Source of the DNA: Calonectria ilicicola
Lineage: Eukaryota; Ascomycota; Sordariomycetes; Hypocreales; Nectriaceae
Length of the DNA stretch: 64,000 bases
Assembly (NCBI GenBank): GCA_020809705.1
Contig: CP085834.1
Location: forward strand, 186,001 to 250,000
Direction: 5' to 3'
How positions within the stretch are numbered: position 1 is the first letter of the stretch; every line of letters starts with the position of its first letter. Below, piece by piece: positions 31,080-43,283 of this stretch. A program made the position numbers and the translations under genes. The notes below the pieces were generated by a model. It worked only from the letters and a program-made list of their open reading frames with translations, was not told the DNA's origin and searched no databases.

Positions 31080-32183
31080 CTTGGTAAAGTTGCTTAGTTG
31101 GGGGCTTTGTTCAACCGCTCTTGGCCGAAATTCGTACACTGGGAGGTGTTATTCCAAACTGAGGGTTCTAAAAGAAGAAGTTCTGCTTCTAGTATTTCAT
31201 GAAAGGTCCTTCCAACTCATAGATTTTACGTTTCCTACCAGTTTACCTGTTACACTATCTTGGATAAGAGGTCTACTGCATGCAACGGGCATTTTGGCAT
31301 ATGAATACGGATCACGACTGTTCATGATTCTACGAGATCACATTGATTACCTCAGACATAGCGCCTGCCATGCTATCAATGCTTGCTGATTCTAACCATT
31401 TGGTCCCTGGTTTGCACCGCTTATGCGATCTCACGTAAAGACTCGCTTGCTGACATGAGAGTCAACGTAGATATCCGAGGTTATTCCGATTGGCCCATGA
31501 GCTCAGGTGGAAGAAACGTGCAAAATCGGACTGAAGTTAGACGTGACGGAATCTTCTAATTCCATCTGAAATAAGAAATTCGAAATTTCCCGATGGTAGA
31601 TTGTCGAGATTTTTATTATGTAGTCCAAGGGGCTGTGATAGCGTGCCATTTTTAGCAAACACTACGTTGCATAATCACCTAACTTAGCTACACACAATGA
31701 CTCTGAGAGGTTGCTAGTCCATTGTCCACAATACATCCCTAATTGTCACCTTTCCTTTTTTGTCCATGGTTCTTCTTCACTTTTTGCATGTAATTAAACA
31801 AATTGCTACTCGAGGGAAAAAAATTTTATCATGGTTTTTTTAATTAATCAAGCAAAAAAGAAGACAGATTAGGTGCGAATGCAAAGTATAGAGAGGGTAG
31901 TCGTCCCACACGGAACACAAGTCTACAGTATCAAAAAAAAAAAAAAAGAAAAAAAAGAAAAAAAAAGAATGAACAAGATGGAACAAATAAAGACATTGAT
32001 GGAGATGACATAAGAACCCAGTCGTCTTGCATTCATTTCTCATTTAATAGAACCACTCTTTCCTTCCTATATCGCGTTTTTTCTTCTTGATTTTACCTTG
32101 TAACCCGATCGATGCACTGCTAATATGTATATTAAAAGCACCACCTTATAGTCCTAAACAACGACTATTATCTCACGTTGTTT
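31080..32183. other. Intergenic region upstream of the NRPS
   Basis: About 1.1 kb that must include the synthetase promoter. It contains a long A/G-rich tract (31930-31969, A-runs broken by single G) and T-runs. No ATG-started frame resembles a protein, and no clear TATA box is visible close to 31079. Confidence 0.5.
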
Positions 32184-33474
32184 CTAACTGCGGCGGTCGT
32201 CTGCTGGCTGTGATTGGTATTCTGCTTCGCTTGCAAAATTTCCTTCCTCCGAATGCCATTCGCCAATTTCTGCCAGATTTCCTTCATTCATCCTATTTGA
32301 GCCTTTCTCATTTGAATTATATGAGCCCTGCAACCTTCTTTCATCTTCGGAATTTAGATCTTTGCCTGTGACGATACTGGAAAGCCGGGCCCAGCCAGAT
32401 GAAATAATAGGAAGCACTGGTCGCAGTGCTGGCAACGCACATACGACAATTTGACTGACGATTTCCGCCGCGCTGATGATGGCTATATTTTGTGAGTATA
32501 TTGGCTGTCGGCCTTTCAAATTTGTCCAGCACCTACTTGTATCTATTGTGTAAATTGACTGCATTGTATAGACGAAACGCAACGTGGTCATGACGATTGT
32601 TATAATTCCAAGACTGAAGAGACCCAACAATGCAATTCTTTCTCTTATTGGTGTTTTTGTCAATCGTCGCAGCATTCCGAAAGGCAAGATGAAGACTGTG
32701 GAGGAAAGCATTTACGTTAATGAGGCAACAGCTGCACTGAGGAGAGTACTCACTGAGTAATTCCGAAACAATGCCAATCGGCCAAGTAACTTGAAAAACC
32801 TTTTCGGTCATATATACAGTGCAGTCATTATCATTGGTTGACCTTCAAATCGATTCATCCAAAGAATTAGCCTTGAAGAAGAACAAGATGAGATGCTGCA
32901 GTAACTTACCAATTTTTGGAAACAGGCAATCCACACCAGAATGTAATAACAAACGCATCCACGACGAAAGCAAGAGCACTAAATATTGTTACAGCATATA
33001 ATGCTTTTCGAAGCCGCTCTTCAGTTATGGGGAATAGCTCATAATAAAAGGCGAGAAGGCTAAATCTTGGAAAATAATACCCCACTTCACAGATAAAAGT
33101 AAAATAAAACTTCCACTATCGACCGCGTTAATCAATATTCACAAGATTTAATTTTGAATGACGGAATGATATACCTTATTTTCGCCAACATTGGTTTTGA
33201 CTCCCCAATCCGGCAAACTCTTTGACCAGATATACTGAGCGCCGCCTACCAGGATAGTGAAGGATATGACTGAAAGGGCGAGCCAAACCTCGGACAGCCA
33301 AAACCGCCAGAGACCCTTCCACGTACGCACTGCGAGCCGGGCAACAACAAGAAAGATGGATATTCCCACGAAAAACCATAAAATTATCTGAGTCAGATGT
33401 TAGATGTTGATGTTGCTGTCGTGCGTCTGGATATTGTGACCCACAAATTGTTTTGTGTATGTCATTCCACTCAT
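32184..33474 (-). CDS. Rhodopsin-like integral membrane protein (SAT4/PTH11-like)
   Basis: Five exons (33474-33445, 33387-33175, 33109-32910, 32842-32754, 32695-32184) give 347 residues; introns are 57, 65, 67 and 58 bp with good GT-AG ends. The protein has about seven hydrophobic segments, including IILWFFVGISIFLVVARLAV, FSLLAFYYELFP, FSALAFVVDAFVITFWCGLP, FQVTWPIGIVSELLIF and IALLGLFSLGIITIVMTTLRF. The order matches the fungal rhodopsin-like family, including F..C.P....W before the middle of the protein and ISAAEIVSQIVVCALPALRP in the last helix. The tail of about 90 residues is hydrophilic, acidic and Ser/Asn-rich, likely cytoplasmic. Members are often receptor-like and common near secondary-metabolite genes. 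It is divergent in no way from a normal member and appears intact. It is transcribed in the same direction as the synthetase, 1.1 kb upstream of it. Confidence 0.88.
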
Positions 33475-34996
33475 GATGAATCGGCTGGATGCCACCCAAG
33501 TAATTCTGATGAGGGTGGCACGGTATAATAGCGAATTGAGAATCTAAGACACGCTGGGAGAAGGCTCACACAGGAAGGGTGTGTTAAAAAAGCAATGGCA
33601 GGAGTGGACGAACACTGGATGGGCCGGGGACGAGGAGATGGGTTAATAAGGGACCGGTCATTAACTTAAATATTTACACATACTTGCAACGGATAGGCAA
33701 AAGCCTAGAGCCGAGCATCGTGTCTCAAAGTGGCGAGGTGATTCAAAGTAGAGTTTACACTTGGTGACACCATAACCCCCCACATCTGTTACTCGGTTTC
33801 ACCTACCTGAAGACAGCAAAGAATCAGAAAAAAGAAAAAGAAAAAGGCAAGTTTTTATTTTTATAATTTTTAAATATCATCCTTCGAAAGGTCCTTTCAT
33901 TCGACGATAAAGGCTACTTTTGTGACCAAAGTAATGGAAACACTGTTCTTCCAAACAGGGTTCACGTTAAACGCCACGAATTCAGCTGCGGCCGCACTAA
34001 CACAGCTTTTGGCGTCTGGACTTTGCGACTAAATTTGCCAAAAGCTTAGTCCAAGGTCCAGACTTCATTGGCCTTGGAAGTGGTCTGGGCTTGGACTCTA
34101 GGTTGTCACTAGCCTCAATTTCTTTCTGAAAAGCAAACATCTTGGATCAAAACGTGAACGCCTCAAAGTTAGAACTGCGAGCATAATGCCGCCACCTCCA
34201 AAATGATCCCCTCCAGAGCAGCAATATGGATCTTTGGGATTGGCGGGATAATATGGAGCCTGGAATTCTGATAACAGATTTTACATTATGTTTCTTGATT
34301 GGCATAGTATTCTATGCCCCTCTAGGATTAGCAAATTTGGAGCGTCTCAAATCCGGGAGGTTACATTCCAACGGCTGTTTTTAGTAGTAAGAGTATAAAA
34401 TCGTCTTCGTCATCCTAGGGACACGTAGGGCCTAAAGCCATGTTCTTTTTCCATAATGTGATTATCTCACCGAAACGGATATTTTTCAGCAGCTGAAATT
34501 ACGAATACGCACAATTTCATCACTACGAGGTCCTTCAACAAGATGGTCTCCATTCATGCAAGTATGGACATGAATTCCCCCATGTTAGACTAAGATCGTG
34601 TCTACAAAATGGAAATATTTATGTAACGACTCCAATAATTCTAGTAAACTTTAATGGGTCTTTTTTGATGTTGTGGAGACAAATACTCACGCGCCTTTTG
34701 ACTTAGCTTTGGTACGAAGCAAGTTTACTGGAGCATCTTCCAGTAGATGACACATTGTTTCGTTTTTATTGTGGTCACTTCGGATCAAGTATCCGGTCGA
34801 TCTCAGCTGCTTTAAAAAGCCGCTTTTGATTCTAGATCGTCGCTAGTAGAACCTTGCAACAAGGTTTTCCATGCCAACCTGTGATGAAATAGTAGGCTAT
34901 ATTCTTTGAACGGACTGCTATCAACATAATCCTTTGCATAATGGCTTGGGCTAGACCAAGCAAAGCTACGAAAATACAGATTCATTCACTGCGGAA
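33475..34996. other. Intergenic, no gene seen
   Basis: About 1.5 kb with many stops in all frames. There is an AT-rich stretch around 33840-33880 but no feature I can name. Confidence 0.5.
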
Positions 34997-37397
34997 TCAT
35001 ACAATCCTAAACTCACTTGACTTAGAGTGCCTGTTCAGCACATCGTCCTGCAGCCAGTCATTATGAACCTCAATCCCAAAGATACCTGCTCGTCCAAATG
35101 TACCATCCTCCAATGGCCGGAGCAGCAAACCCTCGACGTCCGCCGAAGGAGATTTTGGCTGGGCATTGTGCTGAATCGGTAGGCAGAATAGCGGTCCCGT
35201 ATAAATAACTTTAGCATCCAATGCGGCCGCCATGACATCTACTCCTAGCGCTGCGCATGGATCTGAGAGAAAAAGATCTGCTTCACCTGATCGGGCCAAC
35301 AACCTGCCTTCGCGTGGCTTGCCCCAATAGGTGACCCGAATCGGTAGCAGGTGGCCTTGCATGACCAACTCGCCGGCCTGAATTGGGCCTGTGCCGTGGT
35401 GTCCTGACGATGTGGTTTTGCCTTCAATAACCTTCGACAAGAGGGATAGTTCGGCGCCGCGGAAGCGATATTTCCACTTATTTGACCAGGAAATGGTCCC
35501 ATTTGTCGATGCCCAAGACCACGAGGGAGCTACATACCTTTGGTAAGGCTGACCAGCCGTCATCCATAGCAATCCTGTTGGGAGAGATTCCATCCACATG
35601 CCAGCCAAGTAGGCATTATTGCCATCTGGGTAAGCCAGCAACCTGTTCCGAAGATCGCCGGCCAGACCTGAGAGAGCTACCAGCTTGTCCGTTTCGAATG
35701 TCAGATGGCAGGCAGAATATTCTTCGACGGCGCCTTCCCAGTCCATGAATAGTTGCTTTAATGGGTCTTCCGACAACCCTCGCATGGCACCGCGAAGGGG
35801 AGGCCGCCAGAGGGGAGGGATAGGTGACTTGATGTCGACGGGGCTCAGGTCACCAGAGAGGATGGCGCGTTCCGGGTGGCCCTCGCAGCAGCGACGCATA
35901 TTGCATTCCCAGAAGACTTGATTTCGGCCGTAGTAAACGGTTCGAGGCGAAAGCAGCCGTTCCTGTAAAATCCAGCCTCGGCTCATAGACGGGCTTGACT
36001 CAAACTCGGCAGACCATTTGTTGTACTTTTCGTCCTTCAGGGCCAACGTTTCGTACCTCGTGGAAGACTGGAACCTACCCCTGCAAGACCCTATCGTGAC
36101 ATCTCCTGGGCGTCGAGAATAGAAGAGCCCACCTTAGTCATCCTCGGCGCCATGGGCAGCAATAGTCAGGCGAGAATTTTTGAAGACCTGGTGCATCTTT
36201 GATGACTCTTGGAGCCAGTCTTGTTCCGAGTCCTGGATGATGCACAGGCGATCGATCCATAGATGAGGAATTCTGAGCTTTTCTATAACGGCAAACGCAT
36301 GCTGAAAGGTCAAAGGCAGAGTTTTAATGGCTTGGCCCTTCCTCATGCCATCAAATGCTACTCTGCAGCAGGCGAAGCTTGGTCTCAGCCGGCTCTGATC
36401 CCCAGCAGTAGCTCAGCGTCGCGTAGGAAGTGTTTATAAGGCACTCAGCGCCGTCGACAAGTCGGAATGTGTGATCATCTTCTAGAACCAATAGGCGAGT
36501 AGGCAGAAAGCTGAGGGGTTCACTGCAAGTAGTGTGCGATTGCATGCACTCTGCGACCCAGCCTTGGACCGTAGCCCAAGTCTGAGATGAGTCTGTGCGG
36601 TCCTCAAGGTGGATATCCAAGTCAGGATCATCCTCTGGCAAATGCAAATTGTCAATAAACACGACCGCTCTGAATCCATGTGTACAGATGATAGCTCACC
36701 TTTTACATTCACGAGAAGAACCGTTAGCAGTGGGGGGTCGTGGTCTGGATGGTGGTCATTATGTGCACCCACAGGCCCAAATGTAACATGATACGACATT
36801 CCCGTTGAGCCAAGCTCATACTTCATCGCAGAGCCGAACGTAAAGGAAGTCAAGTAGCCTGTGTGCGATGCATCATCATCAGGCGTGGCTTTCAGAACTT
36901 CAAGTAACGGTCTGCAAATCTCGCATCCCTTGTCGGCTGAAGACAGCAGGGATGTGAGATCAAAGTGATGCCCTAATTCAAAATGGAAGGGATGCTCCAT
37001 GTTTTTTTGCTCGTCTGTGTATGACCCTGGTTAACATACACTAGACATGGCAGTAAATGAGAGACTCACCCGACTCGCTACAGCTGCTGCTTGATGTATC
37101 ACTCATCGCGGAACCAGTGTTCTTTTTGTCATTGGTGGCTGGACCAGTGTCCGACCCATCATCGCTGTAGAAGCCATTTTTAGGCTCTTTGTAAGTATTC
37201 GGATAATGAATATGGTTGGATTCATCCGTTCGCGACGAGAGAGATTGTGAATCAACCTCTTCCCTTGCATCGCCGAGACTTGCTTCGCTGCGAGTGAATC
37301 TCCGCTGCCACCTCACTGTTGTTGGACGCGCCAACCTCTCCGTTCTATCTTGATCCCATATCCCCTCTAAGCGATAAATGCACAATTCGCAAATCAT
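34997..37397 (-). pseudogene. HET-domain protein, frameshift plus nonsense codon
   Basis: This is a heterokaryon-incompatibility (HET) domain gene. Exons are 37397-37070, 37014-36700 and 36634-34997 (introns 55 and 65 bp), and the start is MICELC at 37397. The domain is clear: YATLSYCWGSEP, then LPLTFQHAFAVIEKL, HLWIDRLCIIQDSEQDWLQE and RLTIAAHGAEDD, then GGLFYSRRPG and MSRGWILQERLLSPR. Two lesions break exon 3. At about 36349 one surplus T shifts the frame between LRLLQSSI and GMRKGQ. At 36134-36136 an in-frame TAA falls between EDD and GGLF. With one base removed, total exon length is 760 codons, so the frame is otherwise perfect. No plausible intron removes either lesion. HET proteins trigger cell death on non-self recognition, and loss alleles are common. 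An assembly error could explain the single-base shift but hardly the stop. Confidence 0.85.
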
Positions 37398-38723
37398 GAG
37401 ATGCGGGGTTGGATGGTGAGTAGCCTCACGCAATTGTTGAAAATCCGGATCGAAAGTAGGTGCCTAGCTTCTTCGTCTAGGACTCACGCGTCATTGAAAC
37501 ACGTGACCTAGTGCTTATTGGTGAGGCTTAAACAACAAACCAACGAGGTGCCCTCTACTATTAATGTTTGCTGACGGACATCCATGCTTGAGCTAATTCA
37601 CTCCAGTGGCACGTAGCTTCAAGGTCATGAGGCTAAATCATCCCAATCGTTACCTCAAGACAAGCTAAGACTCCGAGCCACCTTCATTTGGTCTGCCATT
37701 TCCAATTGTTTGTTACAATCATTTTCAACAGAAATTTAATTCGGAATAAACGGAATCATGAAGCTCGACTCTCCTTATTTTCCTTTGCTGCAGTAATATC
37801 TAGGCGAATTCAACCTTCCATCCTTAGCTGTCGGATCAAGATATCAATCTTACAATTACTAAAATTAGGCTATTTTGACCATCATCACTCAGCTAAATCG
37901 ACCGGTTTGACTTAGCAATTGCTGTAGGGTAGGTCAGGTTACCCTCACTTGACGCGACGACTCCAATTTGGCGTTGTCAAAAAATAGCCCCACAATCGCC
38001 TTTCGTCTAATCCGGCAGAGCAAGTCAACCTCATTTGGCATTGAAATTTCTTGCACAACAGTCACCCGGTGCATTATTTCCACGGCGCGCTGGGGCTGTG
38101 GAGGCACAGCCACAACAAACCCTCGCCACACTGCTCGCAGTTGTGATACACCGCCACCAGTGAGCTCATGTCCTGCACTTAACGCCTGCTATTAGACACT
38201 TGAACAAGAATTAGTCAATATTTTATTCAATTCAATTATTTTTATTCGGAAATTGAAGAGTTCCAGGGACCCATTTCAATCACCAATGTTTTAGAAGACG
38301 CAGATTTTGCAACCTCATCTCATGGGAGCCATGGTCGGGATCAGCACTAAGACGTCACCGAGATGACTGGCTTCTGCAGGTTGCTGCACGCTCAAGATCT
38401 GTAAATGGCTGGATGCGAGCCTGGACAGGGGGGCCATCTTTCATTATCTGCCCCAATCCAATCATGCATAGCTGAACGCCGACGCCTCCTTCTCTAAGGC
38501 GAATTTCAGGCATCCTCTTCAAACGAGGCTGCTTTGCCTCTTTTGCGTATGCACGTGAATTGGTTCGCGGAAAGCTGAGTCTGCCTTGATCAGGCTGTTG
38601 ATTTATGCGCGATTTGTCCGTCATCAGCTGTTCCTCATCTTTTGTCTTGCAAAGAAAAACATCGTGAAACGCCATTGCATCTTTTTTTCTCGTCATACTC
38701 GTTTTTTTGTTCCACGCACCACA
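37398..38723. other. Divergent intergenic region
   Basis: This 1.3-kb spacer separates two oppositely transcribed genes (HET to the left, phosphorylase-like to the right) and must hold both promoters. A frame at 38355-38696 on the minus strand lies antisense to the 5' end of the next gene's leader and resembles nothing. Confidence 0.5.
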
Positions 38724-39989
38724 ATGTCTTCACCAGTAACACGCGACGACATTGAAATCGCCATTGTGTGTACACTTGTGCATGAATATGACGCTGCACG
38801 ACTGGCCTTCGATAAAATACACGATGTCAGCCTCGGACGAGCGATTGGCGACCATAATATGTACAAGACTGGAGAGATTGGCGGCTTGAACGCCGTGTTG
38901 CTTCGTATTCCAAACAAGGGCAAAGGCGTCGCCGCGGGCACGGCCGCCAGTCTCCGGTCGAGTTTCCCGAACCTCAAGCTTGCTCTTTTGACGGGCATCT
39001 GCGGCGGTGTTCCTGATGCCAATGCGGCTGCGGGCGAGGATTTGCTCTTGGGCGATGTTGTTGTCAGTACCACGGTGGTGCAATACGACCTTGGCAGACA
39101 CGAACAGACTGGATTCAACATGATAGAAGAGGTGGAAGACTCATTAGGTCGACCTGTGAGATACATCAGGACCTTTGTGGCCGAGTTAGAGGGTGGTGAG
39201 GAGAGAGAAAAAATCGAAGAAAAGGCTGCCTATCATCTCACCAAGATCCAAGAAAAACAGGCCAAAATGAAGCGATCTCCCGAAAAGTTCAACTACCCGG
39301 GGCCTGACTCTGACAGGCTCTTTCAGCCCCATTATCGCCACAAGCATCGGGATCAATCATGTGTCGGGTGCAGCGAAAAAACAGACGCAATTTGTGATAA
39401 TTCCTGGCGATATACTTGTACTCAACTCCACTGCGACGAGAAGGAGCTCGTGGATAGGCCACGCCTTTCAAAGAAGAAGGCTTTTATGGACGATAATAAT
39501 ATCTCTGATGCACAAGCACCGTACATTTTTGTTGGTAAAATTGGATCCGGGGACACGGTGGTCAAGTCTGGGGAATATCGAGACATGGTCGCTAGTCGCC
39601 ACGACCTTTTGGCATTCGAGATGGAAGGCGCGGGCATTTTTGATGAGATACCTTGCATCGTCATCAAGGGAGTCTGCGACTACGCAGATAGCCATAAGAA
39701 TCAGAACTGGCAGCATTTTGGATCTGCTGCAGCGGCTGCCGTCGCGAAAGCACTGTTGGCCGACTTGTATCCCAAGACTCCCAAGACTGAATCATCGGCA
39801 CAATCTGCAACCGAGAACAAGCAATCAACACAAGCTCCAGTAGAGGTTGCGGCTGAGCAAGCTCGTGGTCAGGTGGGAAGCCCCCCGGCTTCACAGACCA
39901 ATTTTTATGGCGGCGTCCACGGGACGCATGTTGTTGCTGGCCAGACCATTTCGGGTGGAACTCACGAATACAACTTTGGGAGCAAGTAG
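38724..39989 (+). CDS. PNP/UDP phosphorylase-like protein, Gly-rich C-terminal tail
   Basis: Single exon, 421 residues from the ATG at 38724 (context CACAATGT); no ATG lies further upstream in frame. Residues of about 8-350 form a PNP_UDP_1 domain: DIEIAIVCTLVHEYDAA at the start, LLTGICGGVPD, the ribose/phosphate-site motif FEMEGAG and IKGVCDYADSHKN. In fungi this domain is often the N-terminal effector module of NLR/STAND proteins, but here no NACHT or NB-ARC domain follows. A Ser/Thr/Gln/Ala-rich linker of about 45 residues leads to a terminal Gly/Thr/Asn-rich stretch (NFYGGVHGTHVV, then GQTISGGTHEYNFG) resembling amyloid-signalling motifs of fungal NLR systems. That resemblance is my judgement. 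It may cleave nucleosides or act as a cell-death effector or sensor. A HET pseudogene lies 1.3 kb away. Confidence 0.88.
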   Translation: MSSPVTRDDIEIAIVCTLVHEYDAARLAFDKIHDVSLGRAIGDHNMYKTGEIGGLNAVLLRIPNKGKGVAAGTAASLRSSFPNLKLALLTGICGGVPDANAAAGEDLLLGDVVVSTTVVQYDLGRHEQTGFNMIEEVEDSLGRPVRYIRTFVAELEGGEEREKIEEKAAYHLTKIQEKQAKMKRSPEKFNYPGPDSDRLFQPHYRHKHRDQSCVGCSEKTDAICDNSWRYTCTQLHCDEKELVDRPRLSKKKAFMDDNNISDAQAPYIFVGKIGSGDTVVKSGEYRDMVASRHDLLAFEMEGAGIFDEIPCIVIKGVCDYADSHKNQNWQHFGSAAAAAVAKALLADLYPKTPKTESSAQSATENKQSTQAPVEVAAEQARGQVGSPPASQTNFYGGVHGTHVVAGQTISGGTHEYNFGSK

Positions 39990-40769
39990 TGACATTTTTT
40001 CCCCGGAGGGGATGCTTCAAATAAGTGTGCCATTATTGATTAGCATAGTGTATCGCGGTTGAATGTGTATTTGTTTTCTCCGTTTGTCTAGTAATTTGCA
40101 GAAAAATAACCGTGATCCCGTCGCGTCAACCCTGGTATGAAATGTAATTAGCAACGGAGATGAAATCTATGACATACACTGTCTCGGCTTGCGTGATATC
40201 ATGCACACTTTGGTGGTATTGTCGGTTGAAGGCTGTCAAAAGCTCCCAACTTGACCGACAGGCGGAGGTGGCACCGATGCGAGGATCCAGCCAGGTCCGG
40301 TTACTACACTCTCCAATTCTTGTGGACATTGAGTGGAGTTAGCCCCCCGCACCCCGCATCCGTTGATCCGTTTTGCTCGGGAGCCTCCAGTTTGTGGGAA
40401 AAGGAGACTGGCCTTAATTGTTAATGGAAACCCCGCAGTAAATACCCCGGAATATGTGACCCTCAACTGCGCTGTCCTGTTATTCTAGTCTGACTCTAGA
40501 ATAGGCCTCCAAAGTGGGTATGTGTGGCGCCAACAAGGAGCCTCGTAGCGAGACAAACCTCGTCTCGAGGCGCTGCATCAGCAGGTGGGAGCTCCAGTGG
40601 GTCGGTTCAACATTTGACTAGACTAGGCCTGATATGGCCATCCGTTAAGGTATATTGTCTTTGGGACGTGTAAGAGAAACTAATATATAGCACATGTCAA
40701 GCACTTTGATTCCTTTAACAAATCGTTTAATTTCACCCTCAATAATTATATTCCTCAAAAGCAGATATC
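39990..40769. other. Intergenic, contains an imperfect hairpin
   Basis: Promoter region of the transketolase gene. At 40540-40571 an imperfect inverted repeat is present: GCCTCG pairs with CGAGGC and GAGAC with GTCTC. Otherwise I see nothing. Confidence 0.5.
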
Positions 40770-43164
40770 ATGGGTGCCAATACTGAGATCAAAGGCAGTG
40801 TTGAGCTGCCAATCAACATGGCCCCAGTATCAGGTCAAACGAAGGAGCATGATCGAATTCTCAAGGTCTTTCGGGCCTTCATCGCTGACCAGTGTCAGCA
40901 ATTTAATGGAGGACATCCCGGGTAGGTTTTCGTCATTCAGCTGCATCATTTGCGCTTCTTACAATTTTTGCTAGATCAGCCATGGGAATGGCAGCGATTG
41001 GTGTCGCCCTTTATAAATACGTCATGAAGTACTCTCCTCGAAACTGCCAATACTTCAACAGAGACAGATTTGTTCTTTCAAATGGTAATTGGATACTGAA
41101 TTTCTAATTCTTTCTGGTGGACAGATACTAATTCAAGGTATAGGACATGCTTGCCTGTGGCAATACCTCATTATGCATTTAGTGGGAGTTGAGTCAATGA
41201 CCCTGGATCAGCTCAAATCATACCACTCTACCCGCACAGATTCCATTTGTCCCGGGCATCCAGAGATTGAAAATGAGGGGGTAGAAGTAACTACTGGTCC
41301 CCTCGGCCAAGGTGTAGCGAATGCTGTTGGCCTTGCAGTTGCCACCAAGCATCTTGCGGCAACTTACAACAAACCAGGTTTCGAACTTGTTGACAACATG
41401 ACATGGTGCATGATTGGAGATGCCTGTCTTCAAGAGGGAGTTGGTTTGGAGGCAGTTTCGCTTGCGGGCCACTGGAAGCTAAATAACCTCTGCATCATTT
41501 ATGACAATAACTCGATTACCTGTGACGGAACTGCCGATGTGGCCAACTCGGAAAACATGAATCTCAAGATGGAGGCTACAGGGTGGAATGTTATTGACGT
41601 TTACGATGGCGATTCAAACGTGGAAGGTAGGTGGGCCAGCAAACCTCGTCCTGAATAAAACTAACAAATATAGCCATTGTTGATGCGCTGGTACGTGCAC
41701 GCCAAAGCGACAGGCCAACCTTCATAAACATTAGAACTACCATTGGATTCGGTTCACTGAAGGCTGGAAATGCCAAGGCCCATGGTGCAGCGTTGGGTGT
41801 CGATGACATTGCCAACTTGAAGACTTCATTTGGACTCAACCCTGAAGAACACTTTATAATCCCACAATATGTATACGACTTCTTCTCCGATCTTGGGCCC
41901 CGAGGTCAACAGCTTGAAGCGGAATGGAATGGGAAATTAGCAGCTTATATCCAGCAGTATCCGACGGAGGCTGCAGAATTCCAGCTTCGTGTAGAAGGCA
42001 AGCTTCCTCAGGATTGGAGGAAATGCATCCCAGCAAAGTCGGATCTTCCTACTAAGCCCACCGCAACTCGACAGTCTGCGGGGCTGATCACAGGTCCCTT
42101 GGGCTCAGATGTTCAGAGCTTCTTGATTGGCACAGCTGACCTCACCCCGTCTTGCAATGTGGCGTTTCCAAACAAGGTTGATTTTCAATCAGTAAGTTGT
42201 CTCACTGCATATGTACTTGTTATTTGATCTCTAACAGTCAAACTTATAGCCAGCATTGCGCACTGCTTGTGGCCTGAATGGTAACTACACAGGGCGTTAC
42301 CTCCACTATGGCATTCGAGAGCATGCAATGTGCGCCATATCCAATGGCCTTGCAGCCTTCAATAAAGGAACATTTATTCCCGTTACCAGTTCATTCTTCA
42401 TGTTTTACCTATATGCAGCTCCTGCGGTCCGAATGGCAGCTTTGCAAGGGCTACAGCAGATTCATATCGCCACCCACGATAGCATCGGAACTGGGGAGGA
42501 TGGACCAACTCACCAACCAATTGCCCTTCCCGCGTTGTACAGAGCTATGCCGAATACGCTCTACATTCGTCCTTGTGACTCTGAAGAGGTGGCTGGTGCA
42601 TTTACTGCCGCGTTGGAAGCCACAGAGACACCAACAATTATTTCATTGTCTCGTCAAAATCTCACCCAATTCCCCCAATACTCATCACGTGAAGGCGTGG
42701 CCAATGGTGCCTATGTCTTTTGTGAAGCAGGCGGCGACTTTGACGTAACACTCATTGGCGTTGGATCGGAGATGGGGTACACCATGGAGACGAAGGATAT
42801 TCTTGAAAAGGAATACGGAATTAAGGCCCGGGTTGTTTCATTCCCTTGCCAGAGACTTTTTGAGCAGCAGCCAAAGGAATATAAGAAGTCCGTCTTGAAG
42901 CCTGAGGCTGGTCGGCCGACTGTTGTCATTGAAGCTTATGCTGCTAATGGATGGGAAAGATACGCAGACGCAAGCGTTTCAATGAGAAGGTTTGGCAAAA
43001 GTCTACCATCCAAATCAGCCTATGAATATTTCGGGTTCGTTCCTTCACTTATGGCACCGAAAATCCATGACTTGGTCCAGGAGGTTCGGGAAGCGGGCAT
43101 TCAATCTCTGAGGGGCGACTTCAGAGATCTAAGTGGATACTTGGGTGTTGGGTTTGAACATTGA
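40770..43164 (+). CDS. Transketolase, dihydroxyacetone-synthase-like
   Basis: Five exons (40770-40921, 40975-41084, 41144-41626, 41674-42191, 42250-43164) give 725 residues; introns are 53, 59, 47 and 58 bp, the second with a perfect TACTAAT branch site. All thiamine-diphosphate landmarks are present: GHPGSAMGMA, FVLSNGHACLWQYL, TTGPLGQGVANAVG, the metal-binding GDACLQEG...YDNNSI (here GDA instead of the usual GDG), then GIREHAMCAISNG, HDSIGTGEDGPTHQP and LRPCD-like IRPCD. The GIREHAM and TCDGTADVANSENMN segments resemble the fungal dihydroxyacetone synthase group more than housekeeping transketolase. It should move a two-carbon ketol unit between sugars or to formaldehyde. I see no peroxisomal tripeptide at the C-terminus (GFEH), unlike methylotrophic-yeast DHAS, so it is probably cytosolic. 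An accessory paralogue is likely. Confidence 0.9.
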
Positions 43165-43283
43165 TCAGGGCTTGGGACCATATACACCTTGCGATTTCCC
43201 TTGTATACAGTAATACTATATTGATTTTTACATAGTTTATGATAAATAATCATCCAGTTGTACCGTTCCAATTGATATGGTGT

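Noticed and set aside
31080..31139. Extra 20 codons at the NRPS 5' end
   Set aside because: The upstream extension begins at GTG; the ATG at 31079 is the more likely start.
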